Origin: Croceibacterium_B sp963783195
Lineage (GTDB): Bacteria; Pseudomonadota; Alphaproteobacteria; Sphingomonadales; Sphingomonadaceae
Direction: 5' to 3'
Assembly: GCA_963783195.1 (NCBI GenBank)
Contig: CAWAMV010000004.1
Span: forward strand, 682,001 to 746,000
Length of the DNA: 64,000 nucleotides
Shown here piece by piece: positions 32,932 through 41,016 of the stretch (positions within the stretch are counted from its first letter, which is position 1; each line of letters opens with the position of its first letter). The notes under the pieces were generated by a model. That model made no database searches. It was not told where the DNA came from and was given only the letters and a program-made list of their open reading frames with translations. The position numbers and the translations under genes were made by a program.

Positions 32932-33270
32932 TCAGGCGGCGTGGCGTACGCCTTCGGACAGCCATTCGCGGGCCCGGCGCTGGGCCTCGGCAATTTCGCG
33001 GGCGGTCATCTCGTCGGAAATGTCGGCCCGGCACCAGGCAGCTTCCTCGTGCCCTCTGGAAGCCGCCAGGTTGAACCACTTGTGCGCCTCGATCATGTCG
33101 CAGCGCACGCCGTGGCTGCCGGTCGAGAAGGCGACGCCGAGGTCGTAGTATGCGTCGATGCTGCCCTGCCCGGCGGCGGCCAGGCATTGCGCCACCAGGA
33201 TGCTGACGACGTCATCGTCGATTGTGCGGATGTCCGCGAAGCCCTCGATCTTGGTCAATTCCACGATCAT
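32932..33270 (-). CDS. Sel1-like repeat protein
   Basis: 112 residues. One and a half Sel1/TPR-like repeats are visible: AAAGQGSIDAYYDLGVAFSTG and DMIEAHKWFNLAASRGHEEA. It has no signal peptide. Such small proteins act as scaffolds, but no partner is evident. It converges on the DUF482 gene. Confidence 0.75.
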   Translation of the reverse strand: MIVELTKIEGFADIRTIDDDVVSILVAQCLAAAGQGSIDAYYDLGVAFSTGSHGVRCDMIEAHKWFNLAASRGHEEAAWCRADISDEMTAREIAEAQRRAREWLSEGVRHAA

Positions 33271-33577
33271 TCCCCCTGTCTCCGCCGGCGCCCTGCCGTG
33301 CGGTTTCGCTGGTTGCAGGTTGAACAGGTTCGCGTTGAAAAAATGGTTAACGCCACGGCAAAAAAGTTAACCACATCCATATTGGCGGTCTTTTCCGGCG
33401 TTTTGCCAAGCTTAAGGAATCAAGCGCTATTCCCACGGCATTGCGGCTTGTGCGGCTGGCGGGGTGTCCCTATAGGCCGCGCCAGCCGGGCCCTTGGCCA
33501 GGCAAGCCGGAGCCAGGCCGACACCACGCCAAGTGGCTGGCTCCATGGTTCGGAAAACTGTTCGGAGTGTATCGCTG
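33271..33577. other. 307 bp intergenic region upstream of dksA
   Basis: No protein-coding or RNA gene was recognised. The middle (33340-33420) is AT-rich for this genome and contains TTAA at 33347-33350 and 33367-33370, spaced by 16 nt; the second continues as TTAACCAC. A similar pair occurs upstream of ctrA. It probably contains the divergent promoters for dksA and the Sel1 gene. Confidence 0.5.
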
Positions 33578-34036
33578 ATGGCGTCTGTGCTGGGTGACGA
33601 CATCGACATTCTCGCCAAGGCCAAGCGGGCCTTGCCGCGGGATTACACGCCCACCGACAGCGACGAATACATGTCGCCGCAGCAGCTCAACTATTTCCGC
33701 GTCCTGTTGCTGGAGTGGAAGAAGTCGATCCTCACGGCCTCGGAATTCACTCTCCAGTCGTTACAGGACGGTCCGATCCGCGAGCCCGACATGAACGACC
33801 GCGCCTCCAGCGAGACCGACTGGGGTATCGAACTGCGCACCCGCGACCGGCAGCGCAAGCTGATCGCCAAGATCGATTCGGCGCTGCGCCGGATCGACGA
33901 GGGCGAATACGGCTGGTGCGAGGTGACGGGCGAGCCGATCGGCATCAATCGCCTGATCGCGCGGCCCATCGCGACCATGACCGTCGAGGCGCAGCAGGCG
34001 CACGAACGGCGCGAGAAGATCTCTCGCGACGACTGA
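33578..34036 (+). CDS. dksA: DksA-family RNA polymerase-binding regulator
   Basis: 152 residues from an ATG at 33578 with GGAG upstream. The coiled-coil region (LNYFRVLLLEWKKSILTAS and the following helix) carries the Asp-rich tip, and the C-terminal helix reads IARPIATMTVEAQQAHERRE. The zinc-finger segment YGWCEVTGEPIGINRL keeps only one Cys, as in many alphaproteobacterial DksA proteins. It tunes transcription initiation with ppGpp. Confidence 0.92.
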   Translation: MASVLGDDIDILAKAKRALPRDYTPTDSDEYMSPQQLNYFRVLLLEWKKSILTASEFTLQSLQDGPIREPDMNDRASSETDWGIELRTRDRQRKLIAKIDSALRRIDEGEYGWCEVTGEPIGINRLIARPIATMTVEAQQAHERREKISRDD

Positions 34037-34185
34037 GCAAACTGTCCCGATCCGGGACGGTTCGTGCAATTTCCTCCGCCCGTTAAGCGACTGATAACCA
34101 AGCCTTGCGAAATCGTCGAACGTGAAACGCGCGCATCGGCGGCATGCTCCGCCCGGCGCGCACAGAGAGGTTCGAGAGCGAGCAC

Positions 34186-34551
34186 ATGAGCAACGTCGAA
34201 ACACGCCAGGTCGATCGCGACAGCCTGTTCCTCATGGCCGAGATCCGCGTCGACGGCGGCGATCAGAGCCACCGGGTCAAGGTGCGCAACCTGTCGGCCG
34301 GGGGCATGATGGCCGAAGGCGACGTCCGGGTCTCGCGCGGCGCGCTCGTCATCGTCAACCTGCGCAACATCGGCGACGTCGAAGGCTCGGTCGCCTGGAC
34401 GCAGGACAATCGCTTCGGCATCGCCTTCGTCGAGGAGATCGATCCCAAGCTGGCCCGCGCGCCCATCGGCACCGTGGCGCAGCCGGCCGCGCCGCGCTTC
34501 GTGCGTACCGCGGTCTCCCAGATCGATCACGCCAGGCTGCGCAACATCTGA
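34186..34551 (+). CDS. PilZ domain protein
   Basis: 121 residues from the ATG at 34186. The barrel motif VRNLSAGGMMAEGDVRVSRG is clearly PilZ (N/DXSXXG), and RVKVRN supplies arginines. Residues 15-75 form the whole domain. It likely binds c-di-GMP, but the RXXXR motif is not obvious (RQVDRDSLF may serve). It lies 149 nt after dksA, in a gap with no gene. Confidence 0.8.
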   Translation: MSNVETRQVDRDSLFLMAEIRVDGGDQSHRVKVRNLSAGGMMAEGDVRVSRGALVIVNLRNIGDVEGSVAWTQDNRFGIAFVEEIDPKLARAPIGTVAQPAAPRFVRTAVSQIDHARLRNI

Positions 34552-34588
34552 CCTTTCGCCCGCCGGGCCGAGCGATTAGAGCCCGGGC

Positions 34589-36073
34589 ATGGCCGGTAGG
34601 GCTCCCATCCTCGCCGCGGTGCTCGCGCTGGCCCTCGCCGGGTCCCTCGGGGCGTGTGGCGGCAGCTCGGACGGCCCCCTGGGCGTAGCGATCGTCGACA
34701 CCCCCGAAGATCTCTACGCATCGGGTCTGCGCCTGTCCGAAGGCGGCCAGCTCGTCCGCGGGGCAACGGGCGCCGGCCTCGTCGCGCTGAATGCGCAGGG
34801 CGACATCGTCCCCGCGCTGGCGGACCGCTGGATCGTGGCCGACGACGGCAAGAGCTACATCTTCCGCCTGCGCGACGGCACCTGGCCCGACGGCACGGCG
34901 CTGACCGGCGAGAGCGCGCGCCAGTCGCTGCGGCGCCGCATCCGCGAGCTGCGCGGGACCTCGCTGGGTCTCGACCTCGCGCCGGTCGACGAGGTGCGGG
35001 CGATGGCCGGGCGGGTGGTCGAAATCCGCCTCGCCAATCCCATGCCCGATTTCCTGCGCCTGCTGGCCCAGCCCGAACTGACCCTGGCGCATGGCGGCTT
35101 CTCGGCAGGCCCGATGACGATCGAGCGCGACAAGGGCGCCGACGCGGCCCTGCTGGCGTTGAAGCCGCCCGAGGCGCGCGGCCTGCCCGAGGAAGAGGGC
35201 TGGAAGGACTACGTGCGCCCCGTCGCCGTGACCGCGCTCGATCCGCGCCAGGCGGTCGCCGCGTTCGAGGAGGGCGAGGTGGACGTCGTGCTCGGCGGTA
35301 CGCTCGGCAGCTGGCCACTGGCCGATCCCGGCCCGCTCTCGCGCGGGACAAGGCGTCTCGATGCCGCGATAGGCCTGTTCGGCCTGCAGGTTCAGCGCGA
35401 GGAGGGACTGCTCGCCCAGGCCGCCAACCGCGAGGCGCTGGCCATGGCGATCGACCGGGCCGCGCTGCTCGCCCCGTTCAACATCGGCGGCTGGCTGCCC
35501 ACGACACTGGTCGTGCCGGTCGGCGTGGCCGGCGAGGGGGCGGCCGAACGCTGGGACGGGATCGAGATGGAGGCGCTGCGGCGCGAGGCGGCCAATCGCA
35601 TCGCCGCCTGGCGCAGCGGGGTGGGCGAGGGCGCGCCGGCGGTGGTGACGATCGACCTGCCGGACCTGCCGGGCAACGCCGCGCTGTTCAACGGCCTCGC
35701 CCAGCAGTGGGCCATGATCGGCGTCACGCTCAAGCGAGTCGAGAAAGGCAAGCGCGCCGATCTCGTCCTGATCGACCGGGTCGCGCGCTTTGCCGCGCCG
35801 CGCTGGTTCCTCAACCAGTTCAATTGCTCGCTGCGCCGCGGCGCCTGTTCGCCCGAGGCCGATGCCGTCTTGCGCGAGGCGCTCGCGGCCGAGGACCCGC
35901 AGGCCCGCGCCGACGGGATCGCCCGCGCCGCCGCGATGCTGACGGCCACGAATGTCTATATCCCGCTCGCCATGCCGTTGCGCTGGTCGCTCGTGCGCGG
36001 CGACATCACCGGCTTCGCGGCCAATCCCTGGGCATGGCATCCCTTGCCGGACCTCGCCGCGCTTCCCAGATAA
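34589..36073 (+). CDS. Peptide-type ABC substrate-binding lipoprotein
   Basis: 494 residues with a lipoprotein signal (AVLALALAGSLGAC). The family 5 solute-binding fold is visible: LVRGATGAGLVALNAQGDIVP, ALADRWIVADDGKSYIFRLR and TWPDGTALTGES. Near the C-terminus ATNVYIPLAMPLRWSL fits. No permease or ATPase genes are adjacent, so it is an orphan, perhaps serving a transporter elsewhere or a sensing role. Confidence 0.85.
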   Translation: MAGRAPILAAVLALALAGSLGACGGSSDGPLGVAIVDTPEDLYASGLRLSEGGQLVRGATGAGLVALNAQGDIVPALADRWIVADDGKSYIFRLRDGTWPDGTALTGESARQSLRRRIRELRGTSLGLDLAPVDEVRAMAGRVVEIRLANPMPDFLRLLAQPELTLAHGGFSAGPMTIERDKGADAALLALKPPEARGLPEEEGWKDYVRPVAVTALDPRQAVAAFEEGEVDVVLGGTLGSWPLADPGPLSRGTRRLDAAIGLFGLQVQREEGLLAQAANREALAMAIDRAALLAPFNIGGWLPTTLVVPVGVAGEGAAERWDGIEMEALRREAANRIAAWRSGVGEGAPAVVTIDLPDLPGNAALFNGLAQQWAMIGVTLKRVEKGKRADLVLIDRVARFAAPRWFLNQFNCSLRRGACSPEADAVLREALAAEDPQARADGIARAAAMLTATNVYIPLAMPLRWSLVRGDITGFAANPWAWHPLPDLAALPR

Positions 36074-36096
36074 CCCTGCGAGAGGAGGGCCAGCAG

Positions 36097-36540
36097 ATGG
36101 ACCCCGTGCAGTCGCAATCCCCTGACCGCTCCGGCCGCGAGCGCCCGCGCCCGATGACCGCCACCCTGCCCACCGGCACCGACGCTGCCAGCGTGCGCCA
36201 GCGGATCGAAGCGATGGAGCAACTTCTCGAGGGCATGTTCCACGTTCCCGTGCTGGGCCGCGTGGGCCTCGATTCGATCGTCGGGCTGATCCCCGTCGTC
36301 GGCGACTTCGTGACCGCGGCTATGGGCGCCTACCTGGTGTGGGAGGCGCGCAATCTCGGCCTGCCCAAGTGGAAGCTGTGGCGCATGGCCGGCAACATCG
36401 CCTTCGACAGTGCGGTCGGCGCTATTCCCGTGGCCGGCGACCTGTTCGATTTCGCCTTCAAGTCGAACACGAAGAACCTGAAGATCGTCAAGGCGCACCT
36501 CGACAAGCACCATCCGGCAACCAAGGTCATCGAGGGGTAG
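36097..36540 (+). CDS. DUF4112 membrane protein
   Basis: 147 residues from an ATG at 36097 with AGAGGAGGG upstream. The DUF4112 core includes LLEGMFHVPVLGRVGLDSIV, GLIPVVGDFVTAAMGAYLVW and GAIPVAGDLFDFAFKSNTKN, two hydrophobic hairpins. Function is unknown. It precedes kynA by 35 nt and may share its promoter. Confidence 0.88.
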   Translation: MDPVQSQSPDRSGRERPRPMTATLPTGTDAASVRQRIEAMEQLLEGMFHVPVLGRVGLDSIVGLIPVVGDFVTAAMGAYLVWEARNLGLPKWKLWRMAGNIAFDSAVGAIPVAGDLFDFAFKSNTKNLKIVKAHLDKHHPATKVIEG

Positions 36541-36575
36541 TTTCACGCGAGACGTTCGTGCGCTAGGGCCGTGCC

Positions 36576-37367
36576 ATGGCCGCCGACGTAACCTACTCAT
36601 CCTACCTCGATCTCGACCGCATCCTGGCGGCGCAGCACCCGGTCTCGGGCGCGCACGACGAGATGCTGTTCATCGTCGTTCACCAGGCGAGCGAGCTGTG
36701 GCTCAAGCTGTGCCTGCACGAACTGACCGCGGCGCGCGCTCTGATCGCGGCGGACGACCTGCGCCCGGCGTTCAAGATGCTCGCCCGGGTGGCGCGGGCA
36801 CAGGGGCAGCTCATCTCGAGCTGGGACGTGCTCAGCACCATGACGCCGCACGACTACTCGCAGGTCCGCCCCCACCTCGGCAATTCGAGCGGGTTCCAGT
36901 CCGCGCAGTACCGGTTGATGGAATTCATCATGGGCGGGCGCAACCCGGACATGGTCACGATGCACGAGGCCACGCCCGAAGTGGCCGCAGACCTGCGCGC
37001 CGAACTTGCCCGCCCGAGCCTCTATGACGAGGTCATCCGCCTGCTCGACCGCCGCGGCTTTGCCATTCCCGAAGACGTGCTCGAGCGCGGGCTCGAACGG
37101 CCGCACGCGACCAACGAGGCGATCGTCGAGGCCTGGGCGCAGGTCTATCGCGATCCGGACGGATATTGGGACCTCTACGAACTGGCCGAGAAACTGGTCG
37201 ACCTCGAATACCATTTCCAGCGCTGGCGCTTCGGCCACCTGAAGACGGTAGAGCGGATCATCGGCTTCAAACGCGGCACAGGCGGGACCGCCGGAGTGCC
37301 CTACCTCGAAAGCGTCCTGAAGAAGGGCTTCTTCCCCGAACTCCTGGCAGTGAGGACCGAGATTTGA
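36576..37367 (+). CDS. kynA: Tryptophan 2,3-dioxygenase
   Basis: 263 residues. The distal-pocket segment HDEMLFIVVHQASELWLKL, substrate segment GNSSGFQSAQYRLMEF, and heme-ligand segment RFGHLKTVERIIGFKRGTGG are all conserved. It opens the indole ring of tryptophan to give N-formylkynurenine. kynU follows 124 nt downstream across a repeat element. A kynB formamidase gene is not in this window. Confidence 0.95.
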   Translation: MAADVTYSSYLDLDRILAAQHPVSGAHDEMLFIVVHQASELWLKLCLHELTAARALIAADDLRPAFKMLARVARAQGQLISSWDVLSTMTPHDYSQVRPHLGNSSGFQSAQYRLMEFIMGGRNPDMVTMHEATPEVAADLRAELARPSLYDEVIRLLDRRGFAIPEDVLERGLERPHATNEAIVEAWAQVYRDPDGYWDLYELAEKLVDLEYHFQRWRFGHLKTVERIIGFKRGTGGTAGVPYLESVLKKGFFPELLAVRTEI

Positions 37368-37382
37368 GCGCTTTTGGACTTG

Positions 37383-37490
37383 CCCTCTCCCCTTCAGGGG
37401 AGAGGAGGGAGCCGCAAAGCGGCGGAAGGAGAGGGGCATTTGCCGCGAGTCCCGCCCTCCCAACCCTCCCCCCTGGATGGGGGAGGGCTT
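37383..37490. repeat. Palindromic repeat element, intergenic copy (kynA-kynU)
   Basis: 108 bp filling the kynA-kynU gap. The left end CCCTCTCCCCTTCAGGGG and right end CCCCTGGATGGGGGAGGG form imperfect inverted repeats. An inner hairpin reads GCCGC-AAA-GCGGC. It is closely related to the element inside kynU at 38464-38572, with matching ends, core and length. Its right arm GGGGGAGGG lies 5 nt before the kynU ATG and appears to be that gene's ribosome-binding site. Confidence 0.88.
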
Positions 37491-37491
37491 T

Positions 37492-38841
37492 ATGACCGTA
37501 ACTCTCGCCGATGCCCGCGCGCTCGACGCGGCCGACTCGATCGCCTCGTACCGCGGGCTGTTCGCCTTGCCGCCGGGGGTGATCTACCTCGACGGCAATT
37601 CGCTCGGCGCGCTGCCGCTCGGCACCGCCAGCCGCATGGGCGAGGTGATTCGCAAGGAGTGGGGCGAAGGGCTGATCCGCAGCTGGAATCCCAAGGTGAA
37701 CGGCGGGGCGGACTGGATCGGGCTGCCGCAAAAGGTCGGCGCGATGATCGCTCCGCTGATCGGCGCGCAGCCACACGAGGTGATCGCCTGCGATTCCACC
37801 AGCGTGAACCTGTTCAAGCTGATCTCTGCCGCGCTGCTCTTGCGTCCGGCCCGCAAGATCATCCTGAGCGAACCCGGCAACTTCCCGACCGACCTCTACA
37901 TGATCGCCGGGCTGGAAGCGCAGGGCCTCGCCGAGCGGCGACTGGCCGCGCGCGATGGGCTCGAAGCAGCGCTCGACAAGGACGTCGCCCTGCTGCTGCT
38001 GACCCATGTCCACTACAAGACCGGCGCGATGCACGACATGGCCCGGCTGACCCGCGCTGCGCACGAGGCCGGCGCGCTCGTGCTGTGGGACCTGTCGCAC
38101 AGCGCCGGCGCGGTGCCGGTCGACCTCAATGGCTGCGATGCCGATTTCGCCGTCGGTTGCGGCTACAAGTACCTGAATGGCGGCCCGGGGGCACCGGCTT
38201 TCACCTATGTGGCACAAAAGCACCTCTCCGGAGTGTCGCAGCCGCTGACCGGCTGGATGGGCCACGCCGCGCCTTTCGCTTTCACCGACGACTACGCCCC
38301 CGCGCCGGGAATCGAGCGAATGCTCGCCGGCACTCCGCCGGTACTGGGCCTCGCCGCACTCGAAGAGGGTGTGCGCATCATCGCCCGCATCGGCGTCGAC
38401 CGGCTGTGGGCAAAGAGCCGAGCGCTGTCGGAATTTCTCCGAACGTGCATCGCGCAGGTTCAGCCCTCTCCCCTTCAGGGGAAAGGAAGGAGCCGCGAAG
38501 CGGCGGAAGGAGAGGGGGAAGTCGCGCTACAGCCCCCCCTCCCAACCCTCCCCCCTGAAGGGGAGAGGGCTTTCTCGCTCGAATTCATCAGCCCCGACGA
38601 CCCGCACCGGCGCGGCAGCCAGCTCTCCTTCCGCCATCCGGAGGCCTACGCGATCTGCCAGGCCCTGATCGCCCGCGGCGTGATCGGCGACTTCCGCGAC
38701 CCCGACATCCTGCGCCTGGGCCTCGCGCCCGCCTATATCCGCTTCGAAGATTGCTGGAACGCCGCCAGCGCACTGGGCGAAGTGCTGGCGAGCGGCGAGT
38801 GGCAGCGCGACGAGTTCAGCCAGCGGGCGGCTGTGACGTAG
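37492..38841 (+). CDS. kynU: Kynureninase carrying an in-frame repeat-derived insertion
   Basis: 449 residues from the ATG at 37492. Kynureninase features are intact: VIYLDGNSLGALPL near residue 30, VLWDLSHSAGAVPVDL near 200, and the PLP lysine in AVGCGYKYLNGGPG near 228. Residues 325-360 (PSPLQGKGRSREAAEGEGEV and on to PEGERA) are encoded by a palindromic element and have no counterpart in the family, whose members run to about 410 residues. The conserved sequence resumes with FISPDDPHRRGSQLSFRHP and continues to the end. The insert lies between the large domain and the C-terminal small domain. It makes anthranilate and alanine from kynurenine; activity with the insert is untested. Confidence 0.92.
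   Translation: MTVTLADARALDAADSIASYRGLFALPPGVIYLDGNSLGALPLGTASRMGEVIRKEWGEGLIRSWNPKVNGGADWIGLPQKVGAMIAPLIGAQPHEVIACDSTSVNLFKLISAALLLRPARKIILSEPGNFPTDLYMIAGLEAQGLAERRLAARDGLEAALDKDVALLLLTHVHYKTGAMHDMARLTRAAHEAGALVLWDLSHSAGAVPVDLNGCDADFAVGCGYKYLNGGPGAPAFTYVAQKHLSGVSQPLTGWMGHAAPFAFTDDYAPAPGIERMLAGTPPVLGLAALEEGVRIIARIGVDRLWAKSRALSEFLRTCIAQVQPSPLQGKGRSREAAEGEGEVALQPPLPTLPPEGERAFSLEFISPDDPHRRGSQLSFRHPEAYAICQALIARGVIGDFRDPDILRLGLAPAYIRFEDCWNAASALGEVLASGEWQRDEFSQRAAVT
38464..38572. repeat. Palindromic repeat element inserted in frame within kynU
   Basis: 109 bp with perfect 18 bp inverted ends, CCCTCTCCCCTTCAGGGG and CCCCTGAAGGGGAGAGGG, and an inner GCCGC-GAA-GCGGC hairpin. The left end begins exactly on a kynU codon boundary (codon 325). 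It contains no stop codon in the kynU frame, and the frame is kept on both sides. It is the sister of the copy at 37383-37490. Confidence 0.92.
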
Positions 38842-38870
38842 CGCGATGCGTTAGCGGTCCCGGTTGGCCG

Positions 38871-39154
38871 CTACATCCCGCCCTCGAAAAGTTCGGCCCA
38901 GCCAGGATTTGCCTTCTCGATCAACTCGATCTTCGAGTCTCGCTTCCATGCCTTTATCGCCTTCTCTTGCGCGATGGCGGCCACGATTTCAGCATACTCC
39001 TCCGCGTGGACGAGTCGGCCGAGGCCGTACTTGCGGCAGAACGCCGAACCGTTGCCTGTCCCGTGCTGCACGACCCGCGCCGTCAGGTGTGCCGTTACGC
39101 CATGTAAAGCACGCCATGCGGCTTGTTGGTGAGGATGCAGACCCAGCCGCCCAT
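38871..39154 (-). pseudogene. GIY-YIG (URI-type) endonuclease, frameshifted
   Basis: From the ATG at 39154 the frame reads GGWVCILTNKPHGVLYMA, the GIY-YIG core, then hits TAA. Shifting by one base recovers VTAHLTARVVQHGTGNGSAF and CRKYGLGRLVHAEEYAEIVA through to the TAG at 38871. The join is at about 39096-39102, where TACATGGC stands in place of the expected TACATCGGC, so one C appears lost. The 284 nt length is one base short of whole codons. It differs from the remnant at 19901-20209. A repeat of the GTCATCCC type lies just upstream. Confidence 0.82.
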
Positions 39155-39179
39155 TCCGCTGATGCTACAGGAAGGCGAG

Positions 39180-39206
39180 CGATTCCAGCTTCCGCTGGGA
39201 TGACGT
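39180..39206. repeat. Short palindromic repeat beside the second GIY-YIG remnant
   Basis: The minus strand reads ACGTCATCCCAGCGGAAGCTGG and on into AATCGC, with a short hairpin. It abuts the end of the HNH gene and lies upstream of the nuclease remnant. A related unit is at 32892-32918. Confidence 0.5.
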
Positions 39207-39814
39207 CATGCTTCCAGCTCGATGTCCCAGTAGAGCCAGTCGCGCCACGTCTCGTGCAGGTAGTTGGGCGGGAACAGCTTGCCGTGCTGCTGCAACTGCC
39301 AGTGCGTCGGGCGGATCGGCTCGACCAGCGGGTGCATGTGCGCCTGCTTGGGTGTGCGGCCGCCCTTGCGCATATTGCAGGGTGCGCAGGCAGTGAGGAT
39401 GTTTTCCCACGTTGTCTTGCCGCCCAGCCGGCGGGGGACGACATGGTCGAAGGTCAGGTGCGCCTGGATGCCGCAATACTGGCACTGAAAGCGGTCGCGC
39501 AGGAACAGGTTGAAGCGGGTGAAGGCGGGAAACTCGCTCGGCTTCACGTATTGCCGCAGCGCGATCACGCTGGGGATCTGCATGTCGAGGTTGATGGAGT
39601 GGACCATCCGCTCGTAACTGGCGACGATGTCGACCCGCTCGAGGAACACCGCCTTGATGGCGGTCTGCCACGGCCAGAGGCTCAGCGGATAATAGCTCAG
39701 CGGCGTATAGTCGGCGTTGAGCACCAGCGCCGGGCAGCTCTCCAGCCGCCTGGTGGGGTCTTCCATTGCGCTGCGGAACGTCGCCGCGCGCTCGATCAGA
39801 TCGGCCTTGAACAC
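39206..39814 (-). CDS. HNH endonuclease family protein
   Basis: 202 residues from a GTG at 39814 with AGGAGG about 9 nt upstream. The N-terminal ALVLNADYTPLSYYPLSLWP and the zinc-HNH region CQYCGIQAHLTFDHVVPRRL, followed by NILTACAPCNMRKG, give the two CXXC/HH features. This HNH subgroup is widespread and chromosomal in alphaproteobacteria; its role is probably in nucleic acid repair or processing. It stands divergent from gluQRS. Confidence 0.9.
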   Translation of the reverse strand: MFKADLIERAATFRSAMEDPTRRLESCPALVLNADYTPLSYYPLSLWPWQTAIKAVFLERVDIVASYERMVHSINLDMQIPSVIALRQYVKPSEFPAFTRFNLFLRDRFQCQYCGIQAHLTFDHVVPRRLGGKTTWENILTACAPCNMRKGGRTPKQAHMHPLVEPIRPTHWQLQQHGKLFPPNYLHETWRDWLYWDIELEA

Positions 39815-39914
39815 TCGCCGTGTCCTCCTGATGCAAGCCAAGGGAGCATTTGCGGAAAAAAGCGTCAAGCCCGTGACACTTGGCGAATCCACAGCGGAGT
39901 GAAAGTAAGGGTTC

Positions 39915-40775
39915 GTGACCGTCACCCGTTTCGCCCCCAGCCCCAACGGGCCGCTCCACCTCGGCCATGCCTTCTCGGCCATCGTCGCCCACGATCTTGC
40001 GCGGGAACGGGCCCGGGGAGAGGGGGGACGGTTCCTGCTGCGAATCGAGGACATCGACGGCGCGCGGTCGCGCAGCGAACTGGCCGCAGACTTCCGGGCC
40101 GACCTCGCCTGGCTCGGCCTGGAGTGGGAGGAGGTGCCCGCGCAATCGACCCGGACGGCCACCTATGCCGCTGCGGCAGAGCGAATGCGCGAGGCGGGGC
40201 TGCTCTACCCGTGCCGCTGCACGCGGGCGGACATAGCGGCGGCGGCGAGGGAGGCGGGGCCCGATGGGCCGGTCTATCCCGGAACATGCCGCGGCCACGA
40301 CGTCGATCCCGCAGGGGCGGCCTGGCGGCTCGACATTGCCGAGGCAATGCGGCGCACCGGCCCGCTGACTTGGCGAGACGAGCGACACGGGGAACAGGTC
40401 GCCAGGCCCGACATCGGCGGCGACCCGGTGTTGGTGCGCAAGGATGCCCGCACCCCGGCGAGCTATCACCTGGCCGTGACCATCGACGATGCCGCCGACG
40501 GGGTGAGCCTGGTCACGCGCGGGATGGACCTGTTTGCCGCGACCCACGTCCACCGGCTGCTGCAGGAGCTGCTCGGCCTGCCGGTGCCGGCCTGGCACCA
40601 CCATGCCCTGCTGCTGGACGCGCAGGGGAGGAAGCTCGCTAAGCGCAGGGGGTCTCCGTCGCTCGCCGATCGCCGGCAAGCGGGCGAGGACGGCCGCGCG
40701 CTGGCGCGTGCCCTAAGGGGCAGGTCCCTGCCCACTGGCATATCCTTCGGCGAAGCCCTAGATAGCCTGCCATGA
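39915..40775 (+). CDS. gluQ: Glutamyl-Q tRNA(Asp) synthetase
   Basis: 286 residues from a GTG at 39915. The class I motif is HLGH in FAPSPNGPLHLGHAFSA and the KMSKS equivalent is KLAKR. It lacks the anticodon-binding domain of full GluRS, as expected. The LYPCRCTRADI and GTCRGH cysteines form the zinc site. It attaches glutamate to queuosine of tRNA-Asp, a pathway that also needs QueC encoded at 4588-5310. It overlaps the HIG1 gene (ATGA). Confidence 0.92.
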   Translation: MTVTRFAPSPNGPLHLGHAFSAIVAHDLARERARGEGGRFLLRIEDIDGARSRSELAADFRADLAWLGLEWEEVPAQSTRTATYAAAAERMREAGLLYPCRCTRADIAAAAREAGPDGPVYPGTCRGHDVDPAGAAWRLDIAEAMRRTGPLTWRDERHGEQVARPDIGGDPVLVRKDARTPASYHLAVTIDDAADGVSLVTRGMDLFAATHVHRLLQELLGLPVPAWHHHALLLDAQGRKLAKRRGSPSLADRRQAGEDGRALARALRGRSLPTGISFGEALDSLP

Positions 40776-40999
40776 CCACTTTCCTCGTTATCGTGCTCGT
40801 GATCATGATGATCATGGTCGTCGTCTCGCTGGTGCGCGGGATCATCGCCTTTCTTGCCGCCAACCGCGCCGACATCGATGCCGGCAGCGTGCGGCACAAG
40901 GAACTGCAGGTGCAGCAGAACAAGATGATGTTCGCTCGCATCAAGTACCAGGCCGCGGCGATTCTCGTGGTGGCCATCCTGCTCTCGCTGGCGCGCTAG
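40772..40999 (+). CDS. HIG1-domain twin-transmembrane protein
   Basis: 75 residues with two membrane helices (FLVIVLVIMMIMVVVSLVRG and AAAILVVAILLSLAR) joined by a charged loop with QNKMMFARIKYQ. This matches bacterial HIG1-domain proteins, which associate with cytochrome oxidase in some cases. It is coupled to gluQ by overlap. Confidence 0.82.
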   Translation: MTTFLVIVLVIMMIMVVVSLVRGIIAFLAANRADIDAGSVRHKELQVQQNKMMFARIKYQAAAILVVAILLSLAR

Positions 41000-41016
41000 G
41001 CTGCACGGCGAAAGCC

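Noticed and set aside
34355..36040. 561-residue minus-strand ORF opposite the peptide-binding lipoprotein
   Set aside because: Shadow; the plus strand has a lipoprotein signal and a family 5 binding fold.
37477..37491. kynU start at the ATG at 37477
   Set aside because: It lies inside the repeat element's right arm; the ATG at 37492 has that arm as its ribosome-binding site and starts at the family position.
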